DNA of 64,000 bases, from the NCBI GenBank assembly GCA_032207245.1, contig CM063508.1:89468890-89532889 (forward strand), given 5' to 3'. The notes beneath the pieces were generated by a model. That model saw nothing but the letters and a program-made list of their open reading frames with translations, did not search any database and was not told the DNA's origin. Below are positions 50,796 to 62,599 of the stretch, one piece after another (within the stretch, counting starts at the first letter, position 1; every line of letters begins with the position of its first letter). Origin of the DNA: Pardosa pseudoannulata (Eukaryota > Arthropoda > Arachnida > Araneae > Lycosidae). Position numbers and translations under genes: made by a program.

Positions 50796-51790
50796 AATGC
50801 AGTTTAGAATCCCGTTGAATTCATTTAGAATGACAATTCAAAGTTTTCTTAGCTAAGTCGAAATTATCGTTATGTTCTTCCCAATTTTTTTTTTGGCACA
50901 GTCATTAATGAAAATAAAGGAATGAAACTATCATTTCCACTACACCCTGAATGTAAATAGAATTTGTTGTTAATCCCGGTGATAAAATTTTCATTGCATA
51001 AAAAATAATGGATGATTAAATTTAAAATTATCACATATGTCCTAATCTATTAATTAAGCCAAATATAAAAGAAAATTATTTACGTAATAAATAAGTTCAC
51101 TGATAAAACGTATGAAAATAATGCAGACAATATTTAAGTAATTTAAATTAAGAAATGATTAAATGAGAGAGTTAAAGGAATGACGTCATAAAGCTAGAAA
51201 AAAAATTATTTTTACCTATTTATTATTTGCAAATTGATAAATTTAATCGCCTGCTCTTAATGGGAGAAAAATATTGCTTGAAATAAGGACATTAAATGCT
51301 AGAAAAGGGGAGAAGGGGAGGATTTCGAACGTTGCTAATCCTAATTCATCAAGAATCCAATATGGATGCCTATATCCATTCCAGGTAAAACCCTTTCATA
51401 AATTCGAGGATAGACGGACAGATAACTTAGGCTGTTAATCTAAGGGATTAAATGTTTTACTTAAATTCTTTGAATTTTTTGTCCTCAATATTAACTTCTA
51501 TTAGATGAAGACTGATTTGAGAAAAGCTTAAAAATCGTTTCTAGGCACTCGACTTAACAACTGCACATTTGTTCAAAACAGTATATTCATTCATCCAGTA
51601 ATGAGTACTGTTTTCAGATAAACCGACTGAATAAGGTGCAAAGAATTACCTCTTGTATAACACAAAAATGAGTTCTCTGCCATATAAAGAATCTTTAAAT
51701 GGGAAATTCTTACTCTTTAAGGCACAATAAAGAACTACCCTGCAACATACCCGAATGCTTCCTGAATAAAGTGAGCAAATTCCATTTGTA
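50796..51790. other. AT-rich DNA, nothing recognised
   Basis: At 51300-51430 composition rises slightly, and CCAG|GTAAAA at about 51391 resembles a splice donor, without other support. Confidence 0.45.
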
Positions 51791-52222
51791 CTAAAAGACA
51801 ACAGAAAAAACATCTATAAAAATGCAACAAAAATCCCATTGCAACTGGGATTCGTCTTCACAATAATAAGTTATCCACACTGGGATTATTGTTGTTCGTG
51901 GTATGAAAATAACACCAAACAGGAAAACCTTTACACAAAGAGAGGGTTGACAATAATTAAAATCATTAAAGAGTAAATATCCTCTCAAACCAAAGGAGAA
52001 ACTAATTACGACACATGGGAAAATCAGTTGTCGGCGCAAATTCCTTTCCGGAAAGCAAAACTCACTCGAAAGTATGAGACAACTGGAGCGACATCCCCAA
52101 AAATAAAAAGAAGAAAAAAGCCTAGTCACGATACGTCTAGCGGAAGAAAATGCTTCTCTCACAGGTAGCTCTTGTTTAACGTGAATGCGCCAGTTACGCG
52201 CTTCTTGTGAATTTTTGTACAA
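51791..52222 (-). CDS. Hypothetical 144-codon frame, doubtful
   Basis: This is one of the two longest open frames in the window and the only long one not made of microsatellite. It runs from ATG to stop on the minus strand. The predicted protein is rich in Phe, Cys, Ser and Arg, with hydrophobic stretches near residues 67-85 and 97-116 that could be membrane segments. I recognise no domain. Just upstream on the same strand lies a promoter-like patch (52270-52370), which is the best argument for transcription. Base composition is somewhat GC-richer than average, which by itself lengthens chance frames. I lean towards 5' untranslated or intronic sequence over a gene. Confidence 0.2.
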   Translation of the reverse strand: MYKNSQEARNWRIHVKQELPVREAFSSARRIVTRLFSSFYFWGCRSSCLILSSEFCFPERNLRRQLIFPCVVISFSFGLRGYLLFNDFNYCQPSLCVKVFLFGVIFIPRTTIIPVWITYYCEDESQLQWDFCCIFIDVFSVVF

Positions 52223-52229
52223 TTTTCTA

Positions 52230-52375
52230 CTTTTGTTACGGTCCCCGGCAAGAATAAGGGCTTTGTATCGGTATCAACCGGAAAGAAATCTTACAGGTAC
52301 TGGAAGTCCGCCATATTGGATTCTCGCTCAGATCCGGTGTTCATCCACCGGAAAAGTTTCTCTCTGATTCTGAGT
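52230..52375. promoter_or_regulatory. Promoter-like patch with ETS and YY1 motifs
   Basis: GC-richer sequence with AACCGGAAAG (52276-52285), GGAAGT (52302-52307) directly abutting CCGCCATATT (52308-52317), and CACCGGAAAAG (52347-52357). Adjacent ETS-type and YY1-type words are common at CpG promoters of housekeeping genes. On the plus strand ACAG|GTACTG near 52295 could be a donor. The patch ends where the 188-bp array begins. Confidence 0.4.
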
Positions 52376-52380
52376 TAAAT

Positions 52381-53670
52381 CATTTCGGGATTGCCGGTTT
52401 ATTTTTGAACGCTTTCGACAGTATTTCTCATATGCACTAATTTGTATATGTGTAAAATAAGCTTAATTTTTTTGTTGTTATTTTTTAAAAACCTTGGAAT
52501 ATTTTTTTATATATTACTATTTCAAAAATCCCCTCAAAACTGTAAAAAACACAGAAAATATTTTAACTTTTTTCGGGATTGTCGGTTTATTCTTCAACGC
52601 TTTCTACAGTATTTCTCCTACGCACTTTGTATATGTGTAAAATAAGCTTAATTTTGTTGTTGTTGTTATTTTTTAAAAATCTTGGAATTTTTTTTATATA
52701 TTACTATTTCAAAAATCCCCTTAAAACTGTAAAAAAACACAGAAAATATTTTAACTTTTTTCGGGATTGCCGGTTTATTCTTGAACTCTTTCGACAGTAT
52801 TTCTCATATGCACTAACTTGTATATGTGTAAAATAAACTGAATAATTTTTCTGTTGTTATTTTTTAAAAATCTTGGAATATTTTTTTATATATTACTATT
52901 TCAAAAATCCCCTCAAAACTGTAAAAAACACAGAAAATATTTTAACTTTTTTCCAGATTATCGGTTTATTCTTGAACGCTTTCGACAGTATTTCTCATAT
53001 GCACTAATTTGTATATGTGTAAAATAAGCTTAATTTTTTTTGTTGTTATTTCCTAAAAACCTTGGAATATTTTTTTTATATATTACTATTTCTAAAATCC
53101 CCTCAAAACTGTAAAAAACACAGAAAATATTTTAACTTTTTACGGGATTGTCGGTTTATTCTTGAACGCTTTGGACAGTATTTCTCATATGCACTAATTT
53201 GTATATATCTAAAATAAGCTTAATTTGTTGTTGTTATTTTTTAAAAATCTTGGAATATTTTTTTATTCCTTTCAAAACTGTAAACAACACAGAAAATATT
53301 TTAACTTTTTATGGGATTGTCGGTTTATTCTTGAACGCTTTGGACAATATTTCTCATATGCACTAATTTGTATATGTGTAAAATAAGCTTAATTTTTTTG
53401 TTGTTATTTTTTAAAAATCTTGGAATATTTTTTTTTATTCCCCTCAAAACTGTAAACAACACAGAAAATATTTTAACTTTTTACGGGATTGTCGGTTTAT
53501 TCTTGAACGCTTTGGAAAGTATTTCTCATATGCACTAATTTGTATATGTGTAAAATAAGCTTAATATTTTTTGTTGTTGTTATTTTTAAAAACCTTGTAA
53601 TATTATTTTATATATTACTATTTTAAAAATCCTCTCAAAGCTGTAAAAAACACAGAAAATACTTTAACTT
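52381..53670 (+). repeat. ~188-bp tandem array, seven copies
   Basis: GGGATTGYCGGTTTATT (CAGATTATCGG in copy 4) starts units at 52387, 52575, 52763, 52954, 53144, 53313 and 53485: spacing 188-191 for the first four intervals, then 169 and 172. Units contain TATTTCTCATATGCACTAA, GTGTAAAATAAGCTTAATTT, poly-T/poly-A, and CTGTAAAAAACACAGAAAAT. Two neighbouring copies share a deletion of the TATATTACTATTTC segment, so a deleted variant was itself duplicated. Frames of 60-85 codons at 52442-52836 are repeat translations. Confidence 0.95.
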
Positions 53671-54340
53671 TTAGTATAAACCATTTTCACTGAAATACAA
53701 ATATTTTTGTATTTTTTGTCAGACTAAACGGTTTTTATAAATTATAGATTATCACAGTGACCTAACAATCTAGAGAAACAAAAAATATTACAGGCATTTC
53801 TTTGAGAAATATTAGTGGATGGAATTCTAAATTTTATTTTAAGAAAAAAATTCTTAAATGGAAATCTGAGAAGCGTTTTTTTGTTTCATTGCTTCTTTAT
53901 GAATATTCGAATTGAGGAGCTTTAAGTATAAATTGGCGTAATTAAAATATTACCTTGCAGCTAAGTATTTAATTAGTGAAATGAAATTTTTCTTTCACTT
54001 TAGTAAAGAAATAAATCCGCACAGAAAATAAATTACTGGGTCTTATAGCAAGCGATATGGTCAAAATCAAATAACGTAAAAAACTGAGATACTAGAAAAA
54101 TCCTTGAACAAAGAAATTTTCCTTTGGGAAAAATTTTTCTTTTTTAATGTGTACAGAGTATTAGTACTTTCCATCCATTTTAGAATCAGTTACCACAAAA
54201 CAGCGTAAAAATCTCGTTTAATCAGTAAAGTTTTTAAATAAACGATTAGAAAACTTTTTTTGGTCTTATTATCATGGAATACTGGAACTTCTGAATGAAA
54301 TGCATTTACCAATGAACTTTTTTGTCTAATTTACCATTTG
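53671..54340. other. AT-rich DNA, nothing recognised
   Basis: No feature is supported. Confidence 0.55.
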
Positions 54341-55147
54341 AGAAGTTTTAAATTTTGGAACCTCCATTAATAGATTTGGAAAAAATAACGAAATATCCCA
54401 CTTATTGCAATTTCATATTTACATTTTTATAGATTTTCATACTTTTCTAATGAAAAATGCAATATTAGTAACTTAAAAAATTACCTTTAGCCTATTTATA
54501 TGGATTTGGAAGGTATGGAGGTATCATTTTAGACAGGTTGGGTTTGAAGAAACAAATCCATATCAAATGTGATACTTTAGGAGATGAAAGAGTTAAATAA
54601 CAATAAATTGATAAGTTTTAAATTTTGGAATATGCCTTAATAATTTGGAAAAAATACTGAAATATCTCACGTACTGGAATTTTTATATTTATATTTTTAT
54701 ATATTTTCATACTTTTCTATGGAAAAATGCAATATTAGTAACTTAAAAAATACCTTTAGCCTATTTAAATGGTATGGAAGGTTTGGAAGGTATCATTTTA
54801 GACAGGTTGGGTTTGAAGAAACAAATCCATATCAAATATGATACTTTAGGAGATGAAAGAGTTAAATAACAATAAATTGATAAGTTTTAAATTTTGGAAT
54901 ATGCCTTAATAATTTGGAAAAAATACTGAAATATGCCAAGTACTGCAATTTTATATTTATATTTTTATATATTTTCATACTTTTCTATGGAAAAATGCAA
55001 TATTAGTAACTTAAAAATTATCTTTAGCCTATTTATATGGATTTGGAAGGTATGGAGGTATCATTTTAGACAGGTTGGGTTTGAAGAAATAAATTCATAT
55101 CAAAGGTGATACTTTAGAAGATGAAAGAGATAAATAACAATAAATAA
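54341..55147 (+). repeat. 270-bp tandem array, three copies
   Basis: GTTTTAAATTTTGGAA occurs at 54345, 54615 and 54884. Each unit contains ATGCAATATTAGTAACTTAA, TTAGACAGGTTGGGTTTGAA and GATACTTTAGNAGATGAAAG. Copies are highly similar, with small indels around the GGAAGGTATGG segment. Confidence 0.94.
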
Positions 55148-56105
55148 GCTATGGTGTTAATATGAGTATGCCAAAATGATTCAAGGACAGTCTATTCCAT
55201 AAGATCGTGTCGTCTATTTCTCTGAAAATAACCACGAATTAGTTAAAAATACATTTGTAACATGTAGTATACATATTAAACTGAAATGCACTTCACCTAA
55301 TAAGTTACCCAGTTCCCATTATTATCGATTATCAATCACTTTATCATTCGATTTTGACTTTGAGCGGCGTTTACCACGTTCCGGTAGGCAGTCAACATTT
55401 TGTACCGCTTTATAACGTGCTACCTACTTCTTGACGAACGACTCCGACTTTCTAATGCACTGGGCGGCTGCAGCTGCAAGAGACATTTTGGGTCCTTTTG
55501 GATGGTTACACAAAAGCACTGCCTCAAAACGGTTCGCATACGCGACACTCATTTTCGAATTGTTGATTTAAACACAGGAAAAGAAATCGAATAAAAAATA
55601 TAACTATAAAGCATTCTTCTCTAATGTTTGAAGAACACGTGCAATGAAGCCGGTATCTGCGCACTATCTATTGACGAAGTTATGAGAGACACGTTCTTAT
55701 GGAAAAGACTGTATATATAAAAGAAGTAAACAATTATTAAAGATTGAATATTTAGTTCGCTAAATGTTCTACAAGAGCAGCAAGTAAATAGAATATGAAT
55801 AACATACCATGAATAAAAAATGTTTCACTGCCGATCTTCTCTAATTTGAATAAGAAGGTGAATTAAAAATGTCTTTCGGGAAGAATCTTTTCAATTTCGG
55901 AAAATTGCAAATAAATCTAAAAATAAAAATAAAACTTTTAACTACAAAAAAATAAATAAATAAATAAATAAAAACACAATACAATAATTTAATGTTTATT
56001 ATATTGGTGTATCATCGAAATAATTTGGTTATGATATAAACATGTAAATATATATTTAGGACAATAATGTTCATCTGAGACACCACAACAAAACCAATGC
56101 TACTA
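55148..56105. other. Mixed DNA with a short unidentified frame and an (AAAT)n tract
   Basis: A 64-codon plus frame at 55400-55594 sits in slightly GC-richer sequence (55350-55580); no family recognised. An (AAAT)n repeat lies at about 55949-55971. Nothing else. Confidence 0.35.
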
Positions 56106-57175
56106 AGTCAGATGTTTGTTTGCCGTGTGAATATAAATAAAGACGGTTTTCTGATAGACATTAATTTGGTTTGATATTTAATCCCTTTAAAATTGTAAAA
56201 AAATAGTGATGCATTATTACTTTAATGTAACCAGAAGAAGAATTTTAAGCCTCTTTTTAGAGATGTAATTTTATGTACAATGTCAGGAAATTGTAACTAA
56301 CTGTAACCACAACGGACAGTTCCAGTGTAATATACGAGTACGTCGCTCACAATAACTTTCCATTTGCACATAGGTATTTCCATATACCTCTTCCAATATT
56401 AAAATTTTTAATAAATTTTTATTTCTAGTAAAGTATCGAGTATTTAATTGGAAAAAAGGAGATTTACAGGATCACGAGAGTGCTAGTTAAAAAAAATAGC
56501 TCGACCCCCAAATTTGGGCAAGAAGGAACTAATCGGTGATGGGGTAAGGTCTTTCTGTCTTTTTTAAATTGTATAGATCAGAAGTTCTTGTTTTAACATA
56601 TACACTGAATACGCAAGAAAATTGTATCATATGCTTTCAGCAAATACATTTTTTAAAAATCTGAAGATACACATAACTGTCAACATAGATGTATACAAAA
56701 TTGCAAAAAGAATGAAGAAACATTTAATTTTTTACATACTTTTATTTCAATAAAACACAAAGAATGTAAAAATCCGATAAAATATTTAATAAACCATATC
56801 ACACAGCCAGTAAATAACAAGTTATTGAATACGTTAAGAACTACCCCCCATAATGGCAGGGCAATGTTGTATGAGTTGGCATCCGATAATAAGGGAGTTG
56901 CTGAAAACATCAGCTGAAACACTGTTCAGTGTTTGTATCTTGAGATTTAGAATAAGACTGCCTACACGAGCACTCTTGATGACAGTGGAAATCCATCATA
57001 GATCTATAGCATCCATAGTGCAGCCCTGTAGATTGAAGACGTATAGCATGATCTGGAGAATCACGTTTCTAGCTTAATCGTTTTAAAGAAAACATCCGTG
57101 TACTGGCAAACACATGAAATCAGATCTTTTTCGTGCGACCAAAATAAAGACAACTCTCTGATAGACATTAACTAA
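56106..57175 (+). repeat. Pair of ~60-bp dispersed direct repeats
   Basis: Segments at about 56106-56166 and 57117-57173 share CAGAT, then AATAAAGAC and CTGATAGACATTAA in the same order, about 1 kb apart. Between them are a 74-codon plus frame (56853-57077) and an 80-codon minus frame (56680-56922), both unrecognised. The repeats may be ends of an unidentified element, but no target duplication is seen. Confidence 0.45.
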
Positions 57176-59851
57176 GCTATAAATAATATAAATAAATTAA
57201 GCTATAAATGTTTCCGTATCTAGCTTCAGTCGAAAGTGCCTCTGACACTTGAATAAAGCTCTCAGATTAAAGAAGACTATACATATTTACTTATATGTTA
57301 TACACTTTTATGGCCCGCGTTTATTATTAGGACACAAAATACCTCAGAATAAACAACCTAAAAATTATAGAGCTGCTAAATTAAGTTCGAACTTGGGATT
57401 TTGCTATGACTAACCAAATAACCCAACCTCAACATTCATCTACAAAAAAATGCTTTCAATATCTTAAAGTAGAAAAAACTTCAAAATTAGTTTACTGTAG
57501 CCAGAGAGACTCCCAAATTTAAACACTGCTTAAGATCTTTTGTCTGTAAAACTAAAATAAATAAATAGATAGAGAATCAAAATTCGTAAACCAAATAGTC
57601 ACTTTTCTGGATAAGCAACTTTTGTGGTAATGGAAATAATTGAGGTAATAATAATCGTTTTTTACTATCACGAAAAACATTAAGTCGGTTTCTGCAAAAC
57701 CAAAAAACAGCAAAAGAGTGTCTCAGAATTAAGCCTTCGAAATACGTAGGCGTTAAATTCTTGAAGTAAAAATAGATTCCTAAATCGATTAGGTTAAGTA
57801 GTACTTCCTAGCTCGTTTAGCCTTCCTGTTTCAGAAGATAGCATAACAATCAATAGAGCTTCTTGGGTTGGATAATGTCTCGCTAAATGTAATAATAGAC
57901 ATCTTCGTACCAATTTGTAAATCCGAAATCCGTAATGGGCGCAAAATTGATATTAAATTGAAGACTCGCGTCTGTCAAACTTTCTACGGTGCAACAATTA
58001 CTGCTTTCCAAAATGCAGTCAACCATATATGAAGTTTGATGAAGGAACGTGCTACATCAGGTATTAGAAAATCAGCAAGAATTCAAGGCCATAGAAAGTT
58101 ATACTGTATCTGTTGGCTTTTATGAGCTTCAGATAATCTGAAAGAATGCTACCACATAAAATTGCTATAAATTTGACTAGACTCGTATTGAATGCAGTAG
58201 TATTTAATTTGCGGATTTAAAGATTAGAAGAAAAAAAACAGTAAATTAGTTATTTAACGTCTAAACGTGCTTTCAGGATTCAGAACTATTTTTAAGTGGT
58301 TTCTTTAGTTTCTGTTGATCCGACTGTCATTATTTTTATTACGAAAACTAAACAGAATGACATCAAGACCGAGACAAATTTCATTTTATTTGTAAATTTT
58401 AGATTAATTTTTGAAAATGCATTATCAATTCATTTCTTGCAAATGCATTATGAGAACGCATTTTTGAATTAAAAATATACTACTTCCTTCAACAGCCGCT
58501 TACAATCTACAACTATCTTTAAATTTCATAACACAATTACAATCCCAATATTTATTTCACGTATAAACTCTTTGTTCATATAAATGGGAAAATCGTTACA
58601 ATAATATATAAATTAGATAATATATAGTACAATATTGAAAACTTTAAAGAAGCACTTGATTTCTATTAGTGGAAAATAAAGCACCATTCATTATCTGTAT
58701 AAGTATCAAATTTGAGTTATTTTCAATCTAGTTTTATACAGTCGAACTTGGTTAATTCAAAATTTTCAATAGTTTGAATTATACAAAATTACATTACGCA
58801 ATTTAATGTTAAGTTATCATGGTTGTTCACACAAAATTTAAAAAAATTTGGCTAATGAGATATTCGAATTCGAAAAGTCTTAAATTTTGCAAACTACTCT
58901 AAAAAAAGATCTAGCTTGCAAAGTTTCGTAGAATTTTCGAAGTTCTATTAAAGATAATGTTAAAGACACTGACTTTTAGTCTGTAAGTAAACTTAACGTT
59001 TTCGTATGCAGTTTAATATCAATATATAAATAAATAAAAATTAAAGGGAAATGAAAATTGCTAATTTTTGTAAATACAAAATTAATTTTTGCACATTTTA
59101 CATAGACCTATTAATGAAGGAAAATAGTCTGTTAACTTTTTTAACGAAAAAGGACAATTCGAAATGTTTTGCACTCCTTTTGAAATTTGAATTCACAATT
59201 CTAATGTATCTTATATATACAAAATATTAAATTAGTATTAAAAAAGTTTAAGGAAATTTTTTTCTTAAAAAGAAATTTACTTTAATGTACTTAATATAAC
59301 AGAGCCTCCTTTTATTACAGTGCAGGACAGTAAAAATCATTATGTCTGGATTGCACCTTACAAATTCTTAATGGATATTCTATGGATATGAAATACTTCT
59401 AGAAAATTAAAAGAATTGTACGATTACAAATTTAGGAATATTAATTGATTTCATCACTTCCATAAGCAAATGAGTGCAAAATTATCTAAACATTTTTAAA
59501 AATAAAATGTTGATTATATATAAATACAAAACTTGGATATTATGGATTACACAGTTAATTATATTCAAATACCAATGTTTTAAGATGATATCTTTTTTTA
59601 TTGTGTTGCGAAGAAAATATAATTCATAATTTTCGCATTATAAAAATCTTTATGATGTGCATTACTTACTATTGTAAGAAATATATCAGAGAAGTCTCCG
59701 ATATTCCGAAATCGAAACATCCGAATTTTCCTTATAACCAAAAGTTCGGCATTTATAACATTATTTCTTTTCATAGAAAATATAAAGAACTGTAATATAA
59801 GAGTTTTTCCAACAACAACATTAAGAAAATTAAAGTATACTTTAAAAAAAT
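57176..59851. other. AT-rich DNA, nothing recognised
   Basis: No arrays, element ends or credible frames. Frames at 59598-59927 run into the adjacent microsatellite. Confidence 0.55.
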
Positions 59852-59932
59852 TAATATATATACTCGTATATATACATATGCATACATATATATATATACA
59901 TATACATATACACACATATATATACATATATA

Positions 59933-60027
<95 letters not shown>

Positions 60028-60072
60028 TTTTTATAAATATTATATATATATTATATATATAATATATAAATG

Positions 60073-60163
<91 letters not shown>
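59852..60163. repeat. Long compound (TA)n microsatellite with internal palindromes
   Basis: About 310 bp of TA, CATA and GTATA repeats with TATTATATATATAATATA palindromic interruptions near 60040-60070. Confidence 0.96.
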
Positions 60164-60164
<1 letters not shown>

Positions 60165-61604
60165 CATGAGAACTTTAAGAAAGAGCTTTTTAGACTTTCT
60201 TAAATTCAGTTAATACTGTTTATTAAACAAAATAATTTTGAAATAATTTTGTATGATATAAATAATTAAATAATTTTAAATAATCAATATTAAACACCTA
60301 ATGAACGCATCGTTAAATTTTCAAAAACAATTTATACAAATGTAATTTGACTCATTAACAAAAAGATTCTATTACGAGAACATGCAAAACAATACCTCAT
60401 AAATTATTTTGTTTTATAGCGTGAAAATGCAAATGCTCTAGTATAGAAAATCATCAACATATTTACGATTAAATTAAATAGGCCCCAATGCATTAATTAA
60501 TAAATGTCAAATCGGAATGCCAACTTAATAAATTGTACAGAAACAATAGCTAAAATATTCGAGTCTTACAGAAAGGAAATTATTTGGAATGAAATAATGT
60601 TTCAAAATACTGTCAGTCGCTGAAAGTTAAGATAATTTTAAATAAAATAACACTATCATTGAATTCCATAAATTTGTATAATTTAAGACTGAAGTATAAC
60701 ATCAGGGAATTATTATATGACGATTAATACATTTGTTTAATGAGCAGAAAATTGTCCATCGATTTTCATATGAATTTATTTGCGAGTGGATTAGACAAAA
60801 ATTTAATTTAGAATGTGTCAGAGTTCAAATGAAAGCATTGCCGCCAAGAGACGATACAGACAACAACAAATGACGTATATGGCACTTATTTCGTATTTGT
60901 TTTACACATGACATGTTGTAAAAAAGATCCAAAAGGTCCAGAACAATTACTTAAAGACTTTACATCTCAGCAATAAGTTCCGACTGAGTTTAGAGATTTA
61001 ATTGAATCTTTTCCCCTTACAGTAAATGAATTATCCACTCATATAACCTATTGTTTCAAAGGTAAATCACATCTCAAACGAGTTTAACATATGCATAAGG
61101 GAGTTAAACATATGCATAAACAGTGATAAATTCAGCATACCAAACACGATATATACCCTGTTGTGGATTTTTCCCAATTTCTTCTGGCGGGACTGATCTC
61201 TTTTGTGTCACGGTCAACAAACAACTGACACCAAATCATTCTCTCAAATCTTCCAAATCATTCAAAATTCTCTTGTTTTAACTAAAAATCTTTTCAGTAT
61301 AATCCCTACATTCATCATTTTATTTTCATCACATGCATAAACTCCAGAATTCATACATTTGTGTTTCTAAGAAGGATATAATAAGGGTAATAAAGTTATA
61401 CAGGTTTCCCAAATGAAAATGTCACTGCAGGGATTGCGCCCTCGAATTAAGATAGTAAAAACTATGCATGCACATATAGAAGACTGTAAATGCTGAGAAC
61501 GCATGTCATATCTTCAGAATACGACATACGCTTGTGTGATTGCGTATCATTGTGTGATAGCATAGAAGCAAGTACCAATGGTGTCGTTCATATCATACAT
61601 GCCT
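60164..61604. other. AT-rich DNA, nothing firmly recognised
   Basis: ACATATGCATAA occurs twice near 61088-61120. The stretch 61490-61604 is GC-richer and belongs to the pre-insertion site of the LINE that follows. No gene called. Confidence 0.45.
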
Positions 61605-61620
61605 TTAAACGTTGTCCACG

Positions 61621-62270
61621 TCGGTATGTGCGGCAACAAAATATTGATGCTGTAGCGAGCAGGCAACTACATTTTACACTGGTCCCCTGCCTTATAGTGA
61701 TATTAAAAAAGCAATCTCTCGAATCACAAATGTCCACTGAAATGCTGATTGGAACACTGAAACTCTAAATAAATTATACTCCATTAGGTCATCTCTCTCT
61801 ATTTTGCCACCTCTCAGAAATCGAAAAATGGACGTCATTTTCACACGGCTTCGTACTGGCTATAGCCGGCTCACCCATAAGCATTTACTACTGGCTGAGC
61901 CTACTCCACAATGTTCCATTTGTCATACTGATCTTACTATTTACCATGTTTTAACATCATGTACTGCTTTAAACCGTTTTTATTATATATATTGTAAAAC
62001 ATTTCATCCTAGTTTGAGCGTACTTTTGGGCGAAACTCTTGATACCAAGTTATTTGAATTTCTCTTTCGCACTAATGTTTTAAATATCATCTAAAATTTT
62101 TTAATGTTTTAATGTGAGTTTATCTCGTTTTTGCTGCATTTTTTCTTAAAATTTTAGTATTCATTTCCCCTACTTTTAAATTATATAACTGTGTTTTAAT
62201 ATGTGCTCTTTTGTTTGGCACAGCATATCCTAACTTGGGTCTTGCGCCAATAAATCCAAACCAACCAACC
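61621..62270 (+). mobile_element. 5'-truncated Jockey/I-type LINE, 650 bp, with TSD
   Basis: Flanked by a 16-bp target duplication, TTAAACGTTGTCMACG (one mismatch), at 61605-61620 and 62271-62286. The 3' end is CCAATAAATCCAAACCAACC plus one CAACC, the tail from which reverse transcription would start. The insert begins within the RNase H-like part (a GNK-I-DAVAS-like remnant) and carries the C-terminus and 3' UTR of ORF2. Severe 5' truncation with a target duplication is the normal outcome of target-primed reverse transcription. Confidence 0.88.
61690..62094 (+). pseudogene. LINE ORF2 C-terminal remnant with CCHC zinc knuckle
   Basis: The frame reads YSDIKKAISRITNVH, an in-frame stop (TGA, 61738-61740), then NADWNTETLNKLYSIRSSL, RKMDVIFTRLRTGYSRLTHK and CSICHTDLTIYHVLTSC. 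The last is a C-x2-C-x7-H-x4-C knuckle. RLRxGxxRLTH followed by this knuckle is the standard end of ORF2 proteins in Jockey/I-like LINEs, after the reverse transcriptase and RNase H domains. Only one stop interrupts about 135 codons, so the copy is fairly young. It cannot make a functional enzyme. Confidence 0.9.
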
Positions 62271-62336
62271 TTAAACGTTGTCAACGCACAGTCGTAATAA
62301 GGTTGTAAAATGTAAGGGATCGAGAAAATTATTGTC

Positions 62337-62573
62337 CCACGCAAAATGTTTGGAAGACTCTGGAACATTACCTTTATAGCCCTTGGGACTACCATGTTTT
62401 TATTCTGCTGAAAAAAGTTCTGAAGGTACTGCGATTTACGGCAGTAATGAGGTCCAAATTTAAGTTGAAAACTGGTTCACAACAACCAACGTCGGAGTTT
62501 CTTCGACCAGGGTATCCATCATCTCGTGGACTGCTGTAACACCTGTTTCAGCCTCCAAAACAGCTACATCTAG
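62337..62573 (+). pseudogene. mariner-type transposase C-terminal fragment
   Basis: Pieces in shifting frames match the last third of mariner (DD34D) transposases. WKTLEHYLYSPWDYHVF corresponds to the WEVLxHPPYSPDLAPSDYHLF block with DLAPS deleted, and the third catalytic Asp survives (GAC, 62387-62389). KKVLKVLRFTA follows. After a stop and a frameshift come VENWFTTT, and FDQGIHHLVDCCNTCF with SYI before the final TAG at 62571-62573. The N-terminal two thirds are absent. No terminal inverted repeat was found after the stop. Confidence 0.85.
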
Positions 62574-62599
62574 CCTGTGTGTTCCATATCTATCATTAT

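Noticed and set aside
52442..52836. Frames with a repeated peptide (SLIFLLLFFKNLGIFF type)
   Set aside because: They are the 188-bp tandem unit read in one phase. The unit length is not a multiple of three, so the peptide repeat does not persist along the array, and the unit has no coding character.
62120..62395. 91-codon minus frame
   Set aside because: It lies antisense to the LINE 3' end and the mariner fragment, both better explained on the plus strand.
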